Below, piece after piece: positions 16,341 to 26,526 of a stretch of 64,000 bases of DNA (its first letter is position 1; each line of letters begins with the position of its first letter). The stretch covers positions 147,702-211,701 of the forward strand of contig JANQPF010000033.1 in NCBI GenBank assembly GCA_028285415.1, written 5' to 3'. The notes beneath the pieces were generated by a model, which searched no databases, had not been told where the DNA came from, and was given only the letters and a program-made list of their open reading frames with translations. The translations under genes were made by a program, and so were the position numbers. This DNA comes from Pseudomonadales bacterium. GTDB taxonomy: Bacteria > Pseudomonadota > Gammaproteobacteria > Pseudomonadales > Azotimanducaceae.

Positions 16341-17747
16341 ATGGCATTGGCTTCTGAATCCCGGCACGGCATGTGGTCGTCGCGCTGGCTGTTCGTGCTC
16401 GCCGCCGCGGGCTCCGCCGTCGGTATCGGCAATATCTGGAAATTTCCGTACATGGCGGGTGAAAACGGCGGCGGCGCGTTTGTGCTCATCTACCTCGTTT
16501 GCGTGGCCCTCGTCGGCATCCCCATCATGATGTCCGAGGTGCTGCTTGGCCGCGAAGGTCGTTCGAGCCCCATCACGACCATGCGCAAGCTCACCGAGAG
16601 CGCCAAACGTCACCCGCTATGGGTATTCATCGGGTGGATGGGTGTGCTCGCCGGTTTCCTAATCCTGAGTTACTACGCGGTTGTTGCGGGCTGGGCGATG
16701 AACTATGTCTGGCTGACGGCTGCGGGGACGTTCGACAACGCCACCGCCGAGGTGGCGTCGACGACGTTTGATGCCTTTCTCGCAAGCCCCTGGCAGCTGA
16801 TTCTGTGGCAGACGCTGTTCATGATCATCACCATCTGGATCATCGGCCGGGGCGTGACCCAGGGGCTGGAAACGGCCATTCGCCTGTTCATGCCCATGCT
16901 GTTCCTGCTGCTGGTGACGCTGCTTGTCTACGCGGTCAATTCCGGCGGATTCGAGCAGGGGGTCGCTTTCATGTTCGACGTCGATTACTCGGCGTTTGCA
17001 AAGCCTGAAATCTGGATCATCGCCATGGGCCAGGCGTTTTTTACGCTCAGTCTCGGCATGGGCGCCATGATGGCCTACGGCGCCTACGTGCCGGAAAACG
17101 TGAATATCGGCAGCACGGTGCTGACCATCGCGATTCTCGATACGAGCGTTGCTGTTGGTGCAGGGCTCGCGATCTTCCCGATTGTCTTCGCCAACGGCCT
17201 GGACGCGGCCCAGGGGCCGGGTCTGATGTTCGTCACCGTCCCGCTTGCCTTCGGCCAGCTGCCGCTCGGCGCCGTTTTCGGCACTTTGTTTTTTGTTCTC
17301 GTCTCCTTTGCTGCGCTCACCTCCGCGATTTCCATCTCGGAGCCTGCGCTTGCCTATCTGGTCGAGGAATACAACGCCAAGCGCAAACGCGTTGCCATCA
17401 GTCTCGGGGTGATCTGCTGGCTGCTCGGCCTCGGGTCCGTATTCTCTTTCAACCTCTGGGCGGACGTGCACATTGTCGGCGAGCTCACCTTCTTCGACTT
17501 TGTCGACTACGTCTCGCAGAACATCATGTTGCCGCTCGGCGGCATGCTGATAGCCATCTTCGCGGTCTGGCTGCTGCCGAAGACGGTGCTTGCGAAACAG
17601 CTGGGGATTGAGAGCAGAGCCGTGAGCGTCTTGTGGAAATTCGTCGGGGGCATTCTGGCGCCGCTCTGTGTGCTGGCGGTTTTTGTCTACACGCTATGGC
17701 CGGTCATTGCGGAGCTCGTCGCGCGCGTTCGAGAGTTGCTCGGCTAG
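16341..17747 (+). CDS. Sodium-dependent neurotransmitter-symporter (NSS/SNF) family transporter
   Basis: A 468-residue inner-membrane transporter with about eleven to twelve helices. The N-terminal signature [32 protein letters not shown] contains the unwound helix-1 ion and substrate site of the LeuT family; [20 protein letters not shown] matches helix 6. Bacterial members import amino acids or related amines with Na+. The 12-helix versus 11-helix form was not resolved. Its stop codon overlaps the ratA start by one base, so it has become part of the ratA-rnfH transcription unit. Confidence 0.94.
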   Translation: MALASESRHGMWSSRWLFVLAAAGSAVGIGNIWKFPYMAGENGGGAFVLIYLVCVALVGIPIMMSEVLLGREGRSSPITTMRKLTESAKRHPLWVFIGWMGVLAGFLILSYYAVVAGWAMNYVWLTAAGTFDNATAEVASTTFDAFLASPWQLILWQTLFMIITIWIIGRGVTQGLETAIRLFMPMLFLLLVTLLVYAVNSGGFEQGVAFMFDVDYSAFAKPEIWIIAMGQAFFTLSLGMGAMMAYGAYVPENVNIGSTVLTIAILDTSVAVGAGLAIFPIVFANGLDAAQGPGLMFVTVPLAFGQLPLGAVFGTLFFVLVSFAALTSAISISEPALAYLVEEYNAKRKRVAISLGVICWLLGLGSVFSFNLWADVHIVGELTFFDFVDYVSQNIMLPLGGMLIAIFAVWLLPKTVLAKQLGIESRAVSVLWKFVGGILAPLCVLAVFVYTLWPVIAELVARVRELLG

Positions 17748-18178
17748 TGACCAGACTCGAGCGTTCAGCCCTGCTCGAAGCGCCGGTGGCGCTTGCCTTC
17801 GAGGTTATTGCCGACGTGGCGAGCTACCCGGAGTTTCTGCCCGGCTGCCAGGCAGTCAAGGTGCTGGAGACTTCCGCTTCGGGTCTGGTTGCAGAGGTAT
17901 CGGTAGCCGGGCGAGGCATTCACGAGTCGTTCGTCACCGCCAACGAGCACAGGCCCGGAGAAGCGATTGTCATGTCGCTGCGGGATGGTCCGTTCGAGCG
18001 TCTCGAAGGGGAATGGCTCTTCACCCGCCTCGGCGAGCTCGGTTGCCGTGTCGATATCCGCATCGAGTTTGTGCCGAAAGGGATCGTCGCCAGGCTGTTG
18101 AGCGGGTTTGCAGATCGCCTGGCGAACCGCCTTGTCGATGCGTTCAGTCAGCGCATTACCGAGCTTGCGGACCGTTGA
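17747..18178 (+). CDS. ratA: RatA / COQ10-START family ubiquinone-binding protein
   Basis: A 143-residue protein with a GTG start that overlaps the transporter stop (TAGTG). It shows the START-like pattern ERSALLEAPVALAFEVIADVASYPEFLPGC, typical of RatA/Coq10. In E. coli RatA has been reported to block 70S assembly when overproduced; the mitochondrial homologue carries ubiquinone. Downstream rnfH follows without a gap, the standard ratA-rnfH pair found opposite bamE and near smpB. Confidence 0.92.
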   Translation: MTRLERSALLEAPVALAFEVIADVASYPEFLPGCQAVKVLETSASGLVAEVSVAGRGIHESFVTANEHRPGEAIVMSLRDGPFERLEGEWLFTRLGELGCRVDIRIEFVPKGIVARLLSGFADRLANRLVDAFSQRITELADR

Positions 18179-18466
18179 GTGCAGGTTGAAGTCATCTACG
18201 CCTCCCCCGACCGGCAGCTCGTCCATCGAACCGAGGTGTCCGAGGGTGTGACGGCAGGGCAGGTGCTCGACGAAGCCTGCGCAACGACGGCGTTTGCCGG
18301 GGTGAACTGGCGGGATCATGCCATTGGCATCTTCGGCCAGGTGTGTGAACCGGACCGGCCGCTCGCGCCGGGAGATCGCGTCGAGATTTACCGGCCGTTG
18401 CTGGCTGATGCGAAAACCGCACGCCGTCGCCGCGCGGCCGAGCAGAAAATGGATAAGTCCGTCTAG
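18179..18466 (+). CDS. rnfH: RnfH family ubiquitin-fold protein
   Basis: A 95-residue protein with a GTG start directly after the ratA stop. The sequence QVEVIYASPDRQ ... GDRVEIYRPLLADAKTARRRRA is the RnfH signature, a ubiquitin-like beta-grasp fold. The molecular role is still unclear in the family. Its last bases overlap the convergent bamE stop by 4 bp. Confidence 0.93.
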   Translation: MQVEVIYASPDRQLVHRTEVSEGVTAGQVLDEACATTAFAGVNWRDHAIGIFGQVCEPDRPLAPGDRVEIYRPLLADAKTARRRRAAEQKMDKSV

Positions 18467-18858
18467 CTGTCGTCTTCAGCAGCGGCCGTATCCTGTGCCG
18501 CCACCGTTTCCGCGTTGGGCTGGGCGTCGCTCGGCGCCATATCACCGGTGAAGTAGGCGAGCAGATCGTCCTCGAAGAAGAGACTCATCCGCATCTCCTG
18601 GTTGAAGTAGCCGGGCACATCGATGGTGTAGATGTAGTCCCAGCGGTCCGAATCGAACGTATTGCGGAGAATGGGCTCACCCATGATGAACGCCACCTGG
18701 CTGCGCGTCATGCCGGGCTTCAACTTGTCGATCATCTCCTGCGTCAACACGTTGCCCTGCTGCACGGTGGCTTTGTACACGCGCGGGATGCTGGGCTTGG
18801 GGATGCTGCAGGCGCTCAACACGAAGCAGGCGAGGATGACGGGCAGAAGTCGGACCAA
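18463..18858 (-). CDS. bamE: Outer-membrane assembly lipoprotein BamE (SmpA/OmlA)
   Basis: A 131-residue lipoprotein with the lipobox LSAC (Cys17). It contains the BamE core IPRVYKATVQQGNVLTQEMIDKLKPGMTRSQVAFIMGEP, with the NVLT phosphatidylglycerol/BamD-binding region, and WDYIYTI. It stabilises the BAM complex that inserts outer-membrane beta-barrels. The C-terminal 20 residues are an acidic low-complexity tail longer than in E. coli. Confidence 0.95.
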   Translation of the reverse strand: MVRLLPVILACFVLSACSIPKPSIPRVYKATVQQGNVLTQEMIDKLKPGMTRSQVAFIMGEPILRNTFDSDRWDYIYTIDVPGYFNQEMRMSLFFEDDLLAYFTGDMAPSDAQPNAETVAAQDTAAAEDDS

Positions 18859-18945
18859 AACGGTTCTCGTTCGTGATTTCGGAGCGCGATATTACCGGAC
18901 CGCCGGGCACTCTGGTAGCTCCGGTTTGAAGGTCAACTGGGTGGT

Positions 18946-20580
18946 TCAGGTGGCCGCGTTCAAGAGCGTCTGCGCATAGGTGCGCGTTTCGTCCGTGATG
19001 TCTGCACCGGCCAGCATGCGCGCCAGCTCCTCGATTCGCAGGTTGTCGTCCAACGTATGAATGTCGGTGTTGTCACCTTCTTTGACCACGCGAAAGTGAT
19101 GGTTACCGAGAGCCGCCACCTGCGGCGCGTGGGTGATGCAGATGACCTGGGTGTGGTTGCCGAGCTCCCGCAGGATTCGCCCGACGGTATCCGCGGTGGT
19201 GCCGCCGACGCCAACGTCCGCCTCGTCGAGAATCAGGCAGGGCAACGCGCTCGTTTCCGCGGCGACAATCTGGATCGCAAGCGCGATGCGGGTCTGCTCC
19301 CCGCCCGAGGCAATCTGGGTCAGCGGACCCGCGGGGAAGTTGGGGTTGGTTTTGACGAAAAATTCCACCCGATCGATGCCCTGCTCGCCTTCGCCCTCGC
19401 TGAACTCGAGGTGGAATCCGCCGTCCTTGATGCCGAGGGTCTGCATGTAGTGGCTGACCGCCGCGGCAAATCCGGGCGCGGCTTTGCGGCGTTTGTTCGA
19501 CAGCGTTTGCGCTTTTTTGGCAAAAGCTTCGGCGTGTTTTGCGACCGCGGACTCGAGCTCCGTAAGCTCGCTTGCATCGGCATCGATGCCGTCGAGCTCA
19601 ACGCGCAGTCGCTGCGTATGGTGCGGTAGCTCGTTCGCGTCGACGCGGTGTTTGCGCGCCAGATCCTGAGCGGTATTGAGACGTTCCTCCACGAGGTTCA
19701 GCTGCTCGGGGTCGACGACAATCTGATCCTGGTAATGTCTGAGGTCTCTGGCAGCGTCATCGAGCAGGCCGAGCGCGGATTGCAGAGTTGCCTGACCGGC
19801 TTCGAGGTCGGCGTGCTTGTCGTCGATGCTCTCGATTTCCCGGGCGCTCTGTCGCAGCGCGTCGAGCTCGTCGAGCGTAAAGAGCGCTTTGTCGAGGCTT
19901 GCCAGCGTGGCGTGCGCCTGGCTGAGACGTTTGTGCTCGGTCTCCAGCGTCGCAAACTCGGCGTCACCGAGGTTGAACGTTTCCAGCTCCTCGAGCTGAT
20001 AGGTGAGGAGCGACTTGCGATCCGCGGCGGCGGCTTCGTTGTCAAGAAGCGCCTGCATACGCGCAAGCTCGCTCTGCCAGGTGTGGTAGAGCGCACCCAC
20101 CTGTGCCGCTGACTTTGCCAGGCCTGCGTAGTCGTCGAGCAGCGCCAGCTGCACGTTTCTGTCGGTAAGGCGTTGGTGCTCGTTCTGGCCGTGCACGTCG
20201 ACGAGACCTTCACCGAGCTCGCGCAGGTACTGTGTGGTCACCGGCGTGCCGTTGATGAACGCGCGACTGCGGCCCTGGCTCGACACGACCCGCCGCACGA
20301 GACAGTGGGTTTCGTCGGCTTCCTGGAGCTCATCTTCCGTCAGCCGTGCCATCAGGCGCGGCAGCTCAGTCAGATCGAATTCCGCAGAAACGTCCGCTTT
20401 GTCTGCGCCGGGGCGTATGACCTCTGTGCGCGCCCGCTCGCCCAGCAGCAGTCCGAGTGCGTTCAAGAGGATTGATTTGCCCGCACCGGATTCACCGGTG
20501 ATGGTGGTGAGACCGCCGTCGAAGCTGATGTCCAGCGCATCGACCAGAACGAAGTTTTTCAGGGTCAGCTGTGTGAGCAT
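18946..20580 (-). CDS. recN: DNA repair ATPase RecN
   Basis: A 544-residue SMC-like protein, the usual RecN size. It has Walker A GESGAGKS (29-36), a central coiled-coil zone (about 150-370, rich in Leu/Glu/Ala), and the C-terminal signature ASGGEQTRIALAIQ plus Walker B CLILDEADVGVGG. RecN acts early in double-strand-break repair, holding DNA ends for RecA. No LexA box was evident in the short upstream gap, although the promoter area is GC-poor. Confidence 0.96.
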   Translation of the reverse strand: MLTQLTLKNFVLVDALDISFDGGLTTITGESGAGKSILLNALGLLLGERARTEVIRPGADKADVSAEFDLTELPRLMARLTEDELQEADETHCLVRRVVSSQGRSRAFINGTPVTTQYLRELGEGLVDVHGQNEHQRLTDRNVQLALLDDYAGLAKSAAQVGALYHTWQSELARMQALLDNEAAAADRKSLLTYQLEELETFNLGDAEFATLETEHKRLSQAHATLASLDKALFTLDELDALRQSAREIESIDDKHADLEAGQATLQSALGLLDDAARDLRHYQDQIVVDPEQLNLVEERLNTAQDLARKHRVDANELPHHTQRLRVELDGIDADASELTELESAVAKHAEAFAKKAQTLSNKRRKAAPGFAAAVSHYMQTLGIKDGGFHLEFSEGEGEQGIDRVEFFVKTNPNFPAGPLTQIASGGEQTRIALAIQIVAAETSALPCLILDEADVGVGGTTADTVGRILRELGNHTQVICITHAPQVAALGNHHFRVVKEGDNTDIHTLDDNLRIEELARMLAGADITDETRTYAQTLLNAAT

Positions 20581-20712
20581 GATGTGCGTCGTGACGTAAG
20601 TGGCTAGCCTAACTCAAGCGTCCGACCAGAACACCAATTCATGGTGCGCGGCGTGGCAAACATTGGTATAAGAAATGACGGTTCAGGCTGTAAGAAGGCA
20701 ACGTTAACGTCC

Positions 20713-21759
20713 ATGTCCGGTGATGCATTTGATGGCCATGTAGACGGTCGCGCGCAGCAGCTCTTCAAGCTGCTGGTCGAGCAATACATTGCAGACGGCA
20801 CGCCCATCGCGTCGAAGGCGCTCGCCACGCGTCCGGAGATACAGGTGTCCTCGGCAACCGTGCGCAACATCATGGTCGAGCTGGAAACGCTGGGGCTCGT
20901 CAAATCGCCGCATACCTCAGCGGGTAAAATCCCCACCAATCAGGGCCTGCGCTTTTTCGTCGATTCACTTCTCAGCATCGAACCCTTCGAGGAGGCTCGG
21001 ATGCGGGAGATGGAGGCTGAGCTCAATCCGGACCTCTCACCAACCGAGCTCATCGCCGCGGCGTCGGACCTCATGTCGCAGATCACTCGGATGACCTGCC
21101 TCGTCACCACGCCGCTCCGTAACCAGGTGGTGCTCAGGCATCTCGAATTCGTACGCCTCGACGATGAGCGCGTGCTCGTGATCCTGGTGCTGAATGACCG
21201 CGAAGTGCAGAACCGGGTCATCCACGTCGACCGCCCCTTTTCGGAGGTGGACCTGAACCAGGCTTCGAATTTCATCAATCGGGAATACGCCGGCCGCGCG
21301 CTGCTGGATATCCGCAACGACATTCTCGGCAGCATACAGGCGGACAAAGATCACATGGACCAGCTCCTGCAGGATGCCCTCGACATGGCCTCGAGCGCGT
21401 TCGACCAGGCAGACGAAGATGCGCAGGACCTGGTCGTCAGCGGCGAAAGCCGGCTGCTCGATTTCAGCGAGGACACCAACACCGTCAAGAGTCTGTTCGA
21501 TGCGGTATCGAACAAAGGCCGCGTGCTGCACCTGCTGGACCGTTGTCTGGAGACCAGCGGCGTGCAGCTTTTCATCGGCGACGAGTCCGGCTATCAACCG
21601 TTGGGTGACGTGTCGCTCGTCACCCACTCCTATGAGGTGAACGGCCAGGTGGCGGGTGTGCTGGGTGTGATTGGACCCACGCGCATGGCCTACCGCGAGG
21701 TCATCCCGGTCGTCGACGTCACGGCGCGGCTCCTGAGCGCCGCGATGCGCAACGGCTGA
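20713..21759 (+). CDS. hrcA: Heat-inducible transcription repressor HrcA
   Basis: A 348-residue repressor with an N-terminal winged helix (RAQQLFKLLVEQYIADGTP ... SSATVRNIMVELETLGLVKSPHTSAGKIPT) and the C-terminal GAF-like domain. HrcA normally binds CIRCE inverted repeats (TTAGCACTC-N9-GAGTGCTAA); no CIRCE was seen before hrcA, grpE, dnaK or dnaJ here, so its target must lie elsewhere (for example groESL). The start at 20713 fits the family length; an in-frame ATG at 20641 would add 24 residues. Confidence 0.94.
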   Translation: MSGDAFDGHVDGRAQQLFKLLVEQYIADGTPIASKALATRPEIQVSSATVRNIMVELETLGLVKSPHTSAGKIPTNQGLRFFVDSLLSIEPFEEARMREMEAELNPDLSPTELIAAASDLMSQITRMTCLVTTPLRNQVVLRHLEFVRLDDERVLVILVLNDREVQNRVIHVDRPFSEVDLNQASNFINREYAGRALLDIRNDILGSIQADKDHMDQLLQDALDMASSAFDQADEDAQDLVVSGESRLLDFSEDTNTVKSLFDAVSNKGRVLHLLDRCLETSGVQLFIGDESGYQPLGDVSLVTHSYEVNGQVAGVLGVIGPTRMAYREVIPVVDVTARLLSAAMRNG

Positions 21760-21780
21760 CCAAAAAAAACCGCGAAAACC

Positions 21781-21810
21781 CTTGTAATTCGGGCCGTCAG
21801 CCCGCATATA
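21781..21810 (+). promoter_or_regulatory. Sigma-32-like heat-shock promoter of grpE
   Basis: CTTGTAA (21781-21787), 13 bases, then CCCGCATATA (21801-21810) closely match the sigma-32 consensus CTTGAA-N13-CCCCATNT. It lies 33 bp before the grpE start. Confidence 0.7.
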
Positions 21811-21843
21811 CGCCCTCGCATTCGTGTTCATGGGAAGTGGTGC

Positions 21844-22413
21844 ATGTCGGAAGACAAAAACAACGTCGACGAAGACCTCGAAACGGCGGCAGACGCGCCT
21901 GACGAAGAGGTAGCGCAGGCTAAGGATGTCATTGCGGAAGAAACCGCGCCTGAGGCCGCGGTGGATACCGACGACGCGGCGTCGGCTGAGGTTGCGGAGC
22001 TCAAGGATCAGGTGCTGCGCTCGCTGGCCGAGATGGAGAACATCAAGCGTCGCGCCGCTCGGGATGTAGAAAACGCCCACAAGTTTGCCGTCGAGAAGCT
22101 CATCAACGATCTCTTCCCGGTCCTCGACAGCCTCGAAAAAGCCGTCGAGACGGCAGACGCAACGGCAGGGGCTGAGGCCATTTCCGAAGGCGTGGCGCTG
22201 TCGCTGAAACTGTTTGTCGACACGCTCGCAAAATCCGGCGTCGAGCAGATCGACCCGCTGGGTGAGCCCTTTGACCCGCAGCTGCACGAAGCCATGACGA
22301 TGGTGCCGAATCCGGACGCAGAGCCGAACTCGGTGATGGACGTCATGCAGAAGGGTTATCGACTGAACGGGCGCCTGGTGCGCGCCGCCAAGGTCATTGT
22401 GGTCCAGGGCTGA
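21844..22413 (+). CDS. grpE: Nucleotide exchange factor GrpE
   Basis: A 189-residue GrpE. The acidic, probably disordered N-terminus (1-50) is followed by the long dimerising coiled coil (LKDQVLRSLAEMENIKRRAARDVENAHKFAVEKLI) and the C-terminal beta-domain with DPQLHEAM and VMQKGYRLNGRLVRAAKVIV. It releases ADP from DnaK and acts as a thermosensor. It stands between hrcA and dnaK with its own heat-shock promoter. Confidence 0.97.
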   Translation: MSEDKNNVDEDLETAADAPDEEVAQAKDVIAEETAPEAAVDTDDAASAEVAELKDQVLRSLAEMENIKRRAARDVENAHKFAVEKLINDLFPVLDSLEKAVETADATAGAEAISEGVALSLKLFVDTLAKSGVEQIDPLGEPFDPQLHEAMTMVPNPDAEPNSVMDVMQKGYRLNGRLVRAAKVIVVQG

Positions 22414-22435
22414 GCCTCAACCCCTATAAATGACC

Positions 22436-22475
22436 GCCTGCTGGCCTTGAACTCTGGCCATCAGGCCAAATATTA
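22436..22475 (+). promoter_or_regulatory. Sigma-32-like dnaK promoter overlapped by an inverted repeat
   Basis: CTTGAAC (22446-22452), 13 bases, CCAAATATTA (22466-22475) fit sigma-32. An inverted repeat, GCCTGCTGGCC (22436-22446) with GGCCATCAGGC (22456-22466), one mismatch, spans the -35 element and spacer. It could be an operator or the grpE 3' hairpin; no U-run follows it. Confidence 0.6.
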
Positions 22476-22522
22476 AAGACTTAAGACGAAAACACTCCGC
22501 CTGGGAATATTTGGAGAAGGAA

Positions 22523-24448
22523 ATGGGCAAAATCATTGGTATCGACCTCGGCACCACGAACTCCTGCGTAGCCGTGCTGGAAGGCGGCGACGCGCGGGTG
22601 ATCGAGAACTCCGAAGGCGATCGCACGACCCCGTCCATCATTGCGTATACCGACGATGGCGAAATCCTGGTAGGCCAGAACGCCAAGCGGCAGGCGGTCA
22701 CCAATCCGACCAACACGCTCTTCGCCGTGAAGCGCCTGATCGGCCGCAAGTTCAAAGACGACGTGGTGCAGAAAGACATCAAGATGGTGCCGTACACCAT
22801 CAGCGAAGCGACGAACGGTGATGCGTGGATTGAGGTCAAAGGCGACAAGCTTGCACCCCCGCAGGTATCCGCTGAGATTCTCAAGAAGATGAAGAAGACC
22901 GCGGAGGAGTACCTGGGTGAAGAGGTCACCGAGGCGGTCATTACCGTCCCGGCTTACTTCAACGACTCACAGCGGCAGGCGACCAAAGATGCGGGCAAAA
23001 TTGCCGGTCTCGAGGTCAAGCGCATCATCAACGAGCCCACCGCGGCTGCGCTTGCCTACGGCCTCGACAAACAGCGCGGCGACACCAAGGTTGCCGTGTA
23101 CGACCTGGGTGGCGGTACGTTCGATGTCTCCATCATCGAGATTGCTGAGGTTGACGGTGAGCATCAGTTCGAGGTGTTGTCCACCAACGGCGATACGTTC
23201 CTTGGTGGTGAGGACTTTGACCTCAAAGTCATCGATTACCTCGCGGACGAGTTCAAGAAAGACAACGGCGTGGATCTGCACAACGATCCGCTGGCTCTGC
23301 AGCGCCTGAAGGAAGCTGCCGAGAAAGCCAAGATTGAGCTTTCCAATTCCCAGCAGACCGAAGTGAATCTGCCCTACATCACGGCAGATCAGAGCGGGCC
23401 GAAGCACCTGGTGCTGAAGCTCACCCGCGCCAAACTCGAGTCGCTCGTCGAAGAGCTCGCCGATCGCACCATTGGGCCGTGCCAGACGGCCCTCGACGAT
23501 GCCGGGCTCACAATCAACGATATCGATGACGTGATCCTGGTCGGCGGTCAAACGCGGATGCCCCTTGTGCAGGACAAGGTGAAAAACTTTTTCGGCAAAG
23601 AGGCGCGTCGGGACGTGAACCCGGACGAAGCGGTAGCGATGGGTGCGGCGATTCAGGCAGCAGTGCTGGCTGGTGACGTCACCGACGTGCTGCTTCTCGA
23701 CGTGACGCCTCTGTCGCTCGGTATCGAGACGCTGGGCCAGGTGATGAGCGTGCTCATTGAGAAGAACACGACCATCCCGACCAAGAAGACTCAGGTGTTC
23801 TCGACCGCTGACGACAATCAGACGGCCGTGACCATCCATGTGCTTCAGGGTGAGCGCAAGCAGGCGGGACAGAACAAGTCGCTCGGGCAGTTCAACCTCG
23901 AGGACATTCCGCCGGCGCCGCGCGGCATGCCGCAGATTGAAGTGGCGTTCGACCTCGATGCCAACGGCATCTTGAATGTGTCAGCGAAGGACAAGGCGAC
24001 GGGCAAAGAGCAGTCGATTGTCATCAAAGCCTCCAGTGGCTTGTCTGACGAAGAAATTGAGCAGATGATCCGCGACGCGGAAGCGCACTCCGAGGAGGAC
24101 AAGAAGTTCGAGGAGATGGTGCAACTGCGCAATCAGGCGGACGGCCTGGTGCACGGTGCCCGCAAGGCCGTGCAGGATGCCGGTGACAAAGCCACCGACG
24201 AAGAGAAGCAGGCCATCGAGACGGCAGCGTCCGAGCTCGAGGAAGCTTTGAAGGGCGAAGACAAAGACGCCATCGAAGCGAAGATGCAGACGCTGTCGCA
24301 GGCGGCAGCAGGCCTTGCACAGAAGATGTACGAAGAGCCGGCGCAAGCGGCCGGCGCCGATGGCGCGGAAGGCGAGGCGCAGGCGAATGCTTCCGACGAC
24401 GCGGTGGACGCTGAGTTCGAGGAAGTGAAAGACGACGACAAGAAGTAA
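22523..24448 (+). CDS. dnaK: Chaperone DnaK (Hsp70)
   Basis: A 641-residue Hsp70. The nucleotide-binding domain opens with [21 protein letters not shown] and includes [13 protein letters not shown] and [10 protein letters not shown]; the substrate domain includes [15 protein letters not shown]; the lid is helical and the C-terminus ends in the acidic EEVKDDDKK tail. The start at 22523 is preferred because GGAGAAGG lies directly upstream and MGKIIGID is the canonical beginning. It works with DnaJ and GrpE. Confidence 0.99.
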   Translation: MGKIIGIDLGTTNSCVAVLEGGDARVIENSEGDRTTPSIIAYTDDGEILVGQNAKRQAVTNPTNTLFAVKRLIGRKFKDDVVQKDIKMVPYTISEATNGDAWIEVKGDKLAPPQVSAEILKKMKKTAEEYLGEEVTEAVITVPAYFNDSQRQATKDAGKIAGLEVKRIINEPTAAALAYGLDKQRGDTKVAVYDLGGGTFDVSIIEIAEVDGEHQFEVLSTNGDTFLGGEDFDLKVIDYLADEFKKDNGVDLHNDPLALQRLKEAAEKAKIELSNSQQTEVNLPYITADQSGPKHLVLKLTRAKLESLVEELADRTIGPCQTALDDAGLTINDIDDVILVGGQTRMPLVQDKVKNFFGKEARRDVNPDEAVAMGAAIQAAVLAGDVTDVLLLDVTPLSLGIETLGQVMSVLIEKNTTIPTKKTQVFSTADDNQTAVTIHVLQGERKQAGQNKSLGQFNLEDIPPAPRGMPQIEVAFDLDANGILNVSAKDKATGKEQSIVIKASSGLSDEEIEQMIRDAEAHSEEDKKFEEMVQLRNQADGLVHGARKAVQDAGDKATDEEKQAIETAASELEEALKGEDKDAIEAKMQTLSQAAAGLAQKMYEEPAQAAGADGAEGEAQANASDDAVDAEFEEVKDDDKK

Positions 24449-24478
24449 GTATCGTCGCGCGAACGCGGCATCGCCAGC

Positions 24479-24515
24479 AACGCGGCGGTTGTTCGGATGC
24501 GAGCAACGCCGCGTT
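24479..24515 (+). terminator. Hairpin between dnaK and dnaJ
   Basis: AACGCGGCG-G-TTG (24479-24491) pairs with CAA-CGCCGCGTT (24504-24515), a 12-bp stem with one bulge. Only a short T-rich stretch follows (TTTGTCG), so it would be a weak terminator or an mRNA-stabilising element that lowers dnaJ relative to dnaK. Confidence 0.5.
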
Positions 24516-24553
24516 TGTCGCTGTGAAATGAGGAAACCGGTTAAAGGCGCAAC

Positions 24554-25684
24554 ATGGCCAAACGAGATTACTACGAAGTTCTAGGCGTAGATCGCAGCGC
24601 AAGCGAAGACGATCTCAAGAAAGCCTATCGTCGCCTGGCAATGAAATACCATCCCGACCGTAATCCCGACGATGCGGACGCTGAAGAGAAGTTCAAAGAA
24701 GCGTCTGAAGCCTACGAGATGCTCACCGATCCGGAGAAGCGCCAGGCTTATGATCAATTCGGTCATGCGGGCGTGGATCCGTCCCAGGGCGGCGGTCCGG
24801 GTTTCGGCTTCGAAGGCAATTTCTCCGACATCTTCGGCGACGTGTTCGGCGACATCTTCGGTGGCGGGCGCGGCGGCGGGCGCAACGGCGTCAGCCGCGG
24901 TTCGGACCTGCGTTACAACATGCAGCTCGATCTCGAGCAGGCGGTCAACGGCGATACTGTGGAGGTACGTATCCCGGTACTGTCGATGTGTGAAGACTGC
25001 GACGGCACGGGGGCAGCACCCGGCACGTCGCCGACCACGTGTCCGGACTGTCATGGCTCGGGTCAGATCCGCGTTTCTCAGGGCTTTTTCTCGCTGCAGC
25101 AGACCTGTCCGCGCTGCCGTGGTACGGGACAGATCATCACCGACCCCTGCCGCAGCTGCGGCGGTGCAGGTCGGGTGGAGAAGCGCAAGACCCTGTCGGT
25201 AAAAATCCCGGCAGGCGTGGACACGGGGGACCGCATTCGTCTTTCGGGTGAAGGTGAGGCGGGTATGAACGGGGGTCCGCCCGGCGACCTCTACGTGCAG
25301 ATCGACGTGCGCGAGCATCCCATCTTCGTGCGCGAAGGCAGGAACCTCTACTGTGAGGTGCCCATTTCGTTTCCGGATGCGGCGCTCGGCGGGGAGCTCG
25401 AAGTGCCGACGCTCGACGGACGGGTCAAGCTCAAGATTCCGCCGGAAACCCAGTCAGGTAAAATGTTCCGGCTGCGCGGCAAAGGGGTGACCCAGGTGCG
25501 CGGCGGCGGCGTAGGCGACTTGCTGTGTAAAGTTGTGGTAGAAACGCCGGTCAAGCTCACCGAGCGGCAGAAAGCGCTGTTCGAAGAGCTCAAGACCTCA
25601 CTCGGTGAAAGCAGCAAACATTCGCCGCGCGAGAAATCCTGGTTCGACGGGGTGAAAGACTTCTTCGACGGCCTGAAAGGCTGA
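24554..25684 (+). CDS. dnaJ: Chaperone DnaJ (Hsp40)
   Basis: A 376-residue type I J-protein. The J-domain (1-70) has the HPD motif in [10 protein letters not shown]; the Gly/Phe region (75-115) follows; the zinc domain has four CxxCxGxG-type repeats ([32 protein letters not shown]); the C-terminal substrate domains follow. It stimulates DnaK ATPase and presents substrates. It lies 105 bp after dnaK. Confidence 0.98.
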   Translation: MAKRDYYEVLGVDRSASEDDLKKAYRRLAMKYHPDRNPDDADAEEKFKEASEAYEMLTDPEKRQAYDQFGHAGVDPSQGGGPGFGFEGNFSDIFGDVFGDIFGGGRGGGRNGVSRGSDLRYNMQLDLEQAVNGDTVEVRIPVLSMCEDCDGTGAAPGTSPTTCPDCHGSGQIRVSQGFFSLQQTCPRCRGTGQIITDPCRSCGGAGRVEKRKTLSVKIPAGVDTGDRIRLSGEGEAGMNGGPPGDLYVQIDVREHPIFVREGRNLYCEVPISFPDAALGGELEVPTLDGRVKLKIPPETQSGKMFRLRGKGVTQVRGGGVGDLLCKVVVETPVKLTERQKALFEELKTSLGESSKHSPREKSWFDGVKDFFDGLKG

Positions 25685-25725
25685 ACTTCTGCGCGGGCGC
25701 TCGGCCCGCCGGATTGGGGACAAAC

Positions 25726-26526
25726 ATGACGCGAGTAGCCGTAACCGGCGCCGCCGGGCGCATGGGTAAAACGCTGGTGCAGGCGGTGGCCGAAGCAAGC
25801 GGGCTGACCCTGGGCGCGGCCTTCGAACATCCGGACAGTAGCGCGATCGGTGCCGACGCGGGTGAGCTTGCCGGAGTGGGATCGCTGGGCGTTGCGATCA
25901 GCGCAGATCCATCAGCCGCGCTCGACCAGTTCGACGTTGTCATCGATTTTACGGTGCCTGCGGCTACGCTTGAGCTGGCGGGTGCGTGCCGGACCGGCGG
26001 CAATGGCATGGTGGTGGGCACGACGGGTTTCAGCGAGACGGAGCTTGCCGAGTTGCACGCGGCCGCCGCGGACGTTGCGCTTTTCATGGCGCCCAACATG
26101 AGCGTTGGCGTCAATCTCGTTTTCAAACTGATTGAGATCGCCGCGCGTGCGCTCGGCAACACGGTCGACGTGGAGGTCATCGAGGCGCACCACCGGCATA
26201 AAGTCGACGCCCCGTCGGGTACCGCGGTACGAATGGGTGAGATTCTTGCCGATTCGCTGGATCGCGATCTGGCAACCGACGCTATTTACGGGCGGCAGGG
26301 TATCACCGGCGCGCGTGAGCGGCAGACCATCGGCTTTTCCACCGTGCGCGGTGGTGACATTGTCGGCGAGCACACGGTCATGTTCGCCGCTGAAGGTGAA
26401 CGCATCGAGATCACGCACCGCGCGTCCTCACGCATGAACTTTGCACAGGGGGCGCTGAGGGCTGCGGCTTACGTTGCGAACCAGCCTGCCGGTCTCTACG
26501 ACATGCAGACACTCCTCGATCTTTGA
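25726..26526 (+). CDS. dapB: 4-hydroxy-tetrahydrodipicolinate reductase
   Basis: A 266-residue enzyme of the lysine/diaminopimelate pathway, reducing HTPA with NAD(P)H. It has the Rossmann motif [12 protein letters not shown] (4-15), the catalytic [15 protein letters not shown] and the C-terminal [13 protein letters not shown]. The ATG at 25726 has GGGGA upstream; a start 12 bases earlier is less typical. It lies 41 bp after dnaJ, the usual gammaproteobacterial order. Confidence 0.97.
   Translation: MTRVAVTGAAGRMGKTLVQAVAEASGLTLGAAFEHPDSSAIGADAGELAGVGSLGVAISADPSAALDQFDVVIDFTVPAATLELAGACRTGGNGMVVGTTGFSETELAELHAAAADVALFMAPNMSVGVNLVFKLIEIAARALGNTVDVEVIEAHHRHKVDAPSGTAVRMGEILADSLDRDLATDAIYGRQGITGARERQTIGFSTVRGGDIVGEHTVMFAAEGERIEITHRASSRMNFAQGALRAAAYVANQPAGLYDMQTLLDL

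Noticed and set aside
17747..18466. ratA-rnfH as a toxin-antitoxin system
   Set aside because: The pair is a conserved gammaproteobacterial housekeeping pair; RnfH has no antitoxin features and ratA homologues bind quinone.
20581..22522. CIRCE operator of HrcA
   Set aside because: I looked for TTAGCACTC-N9-GAGTGCTAA before hrcA, grpE and dnaK and saw no acceptable match.
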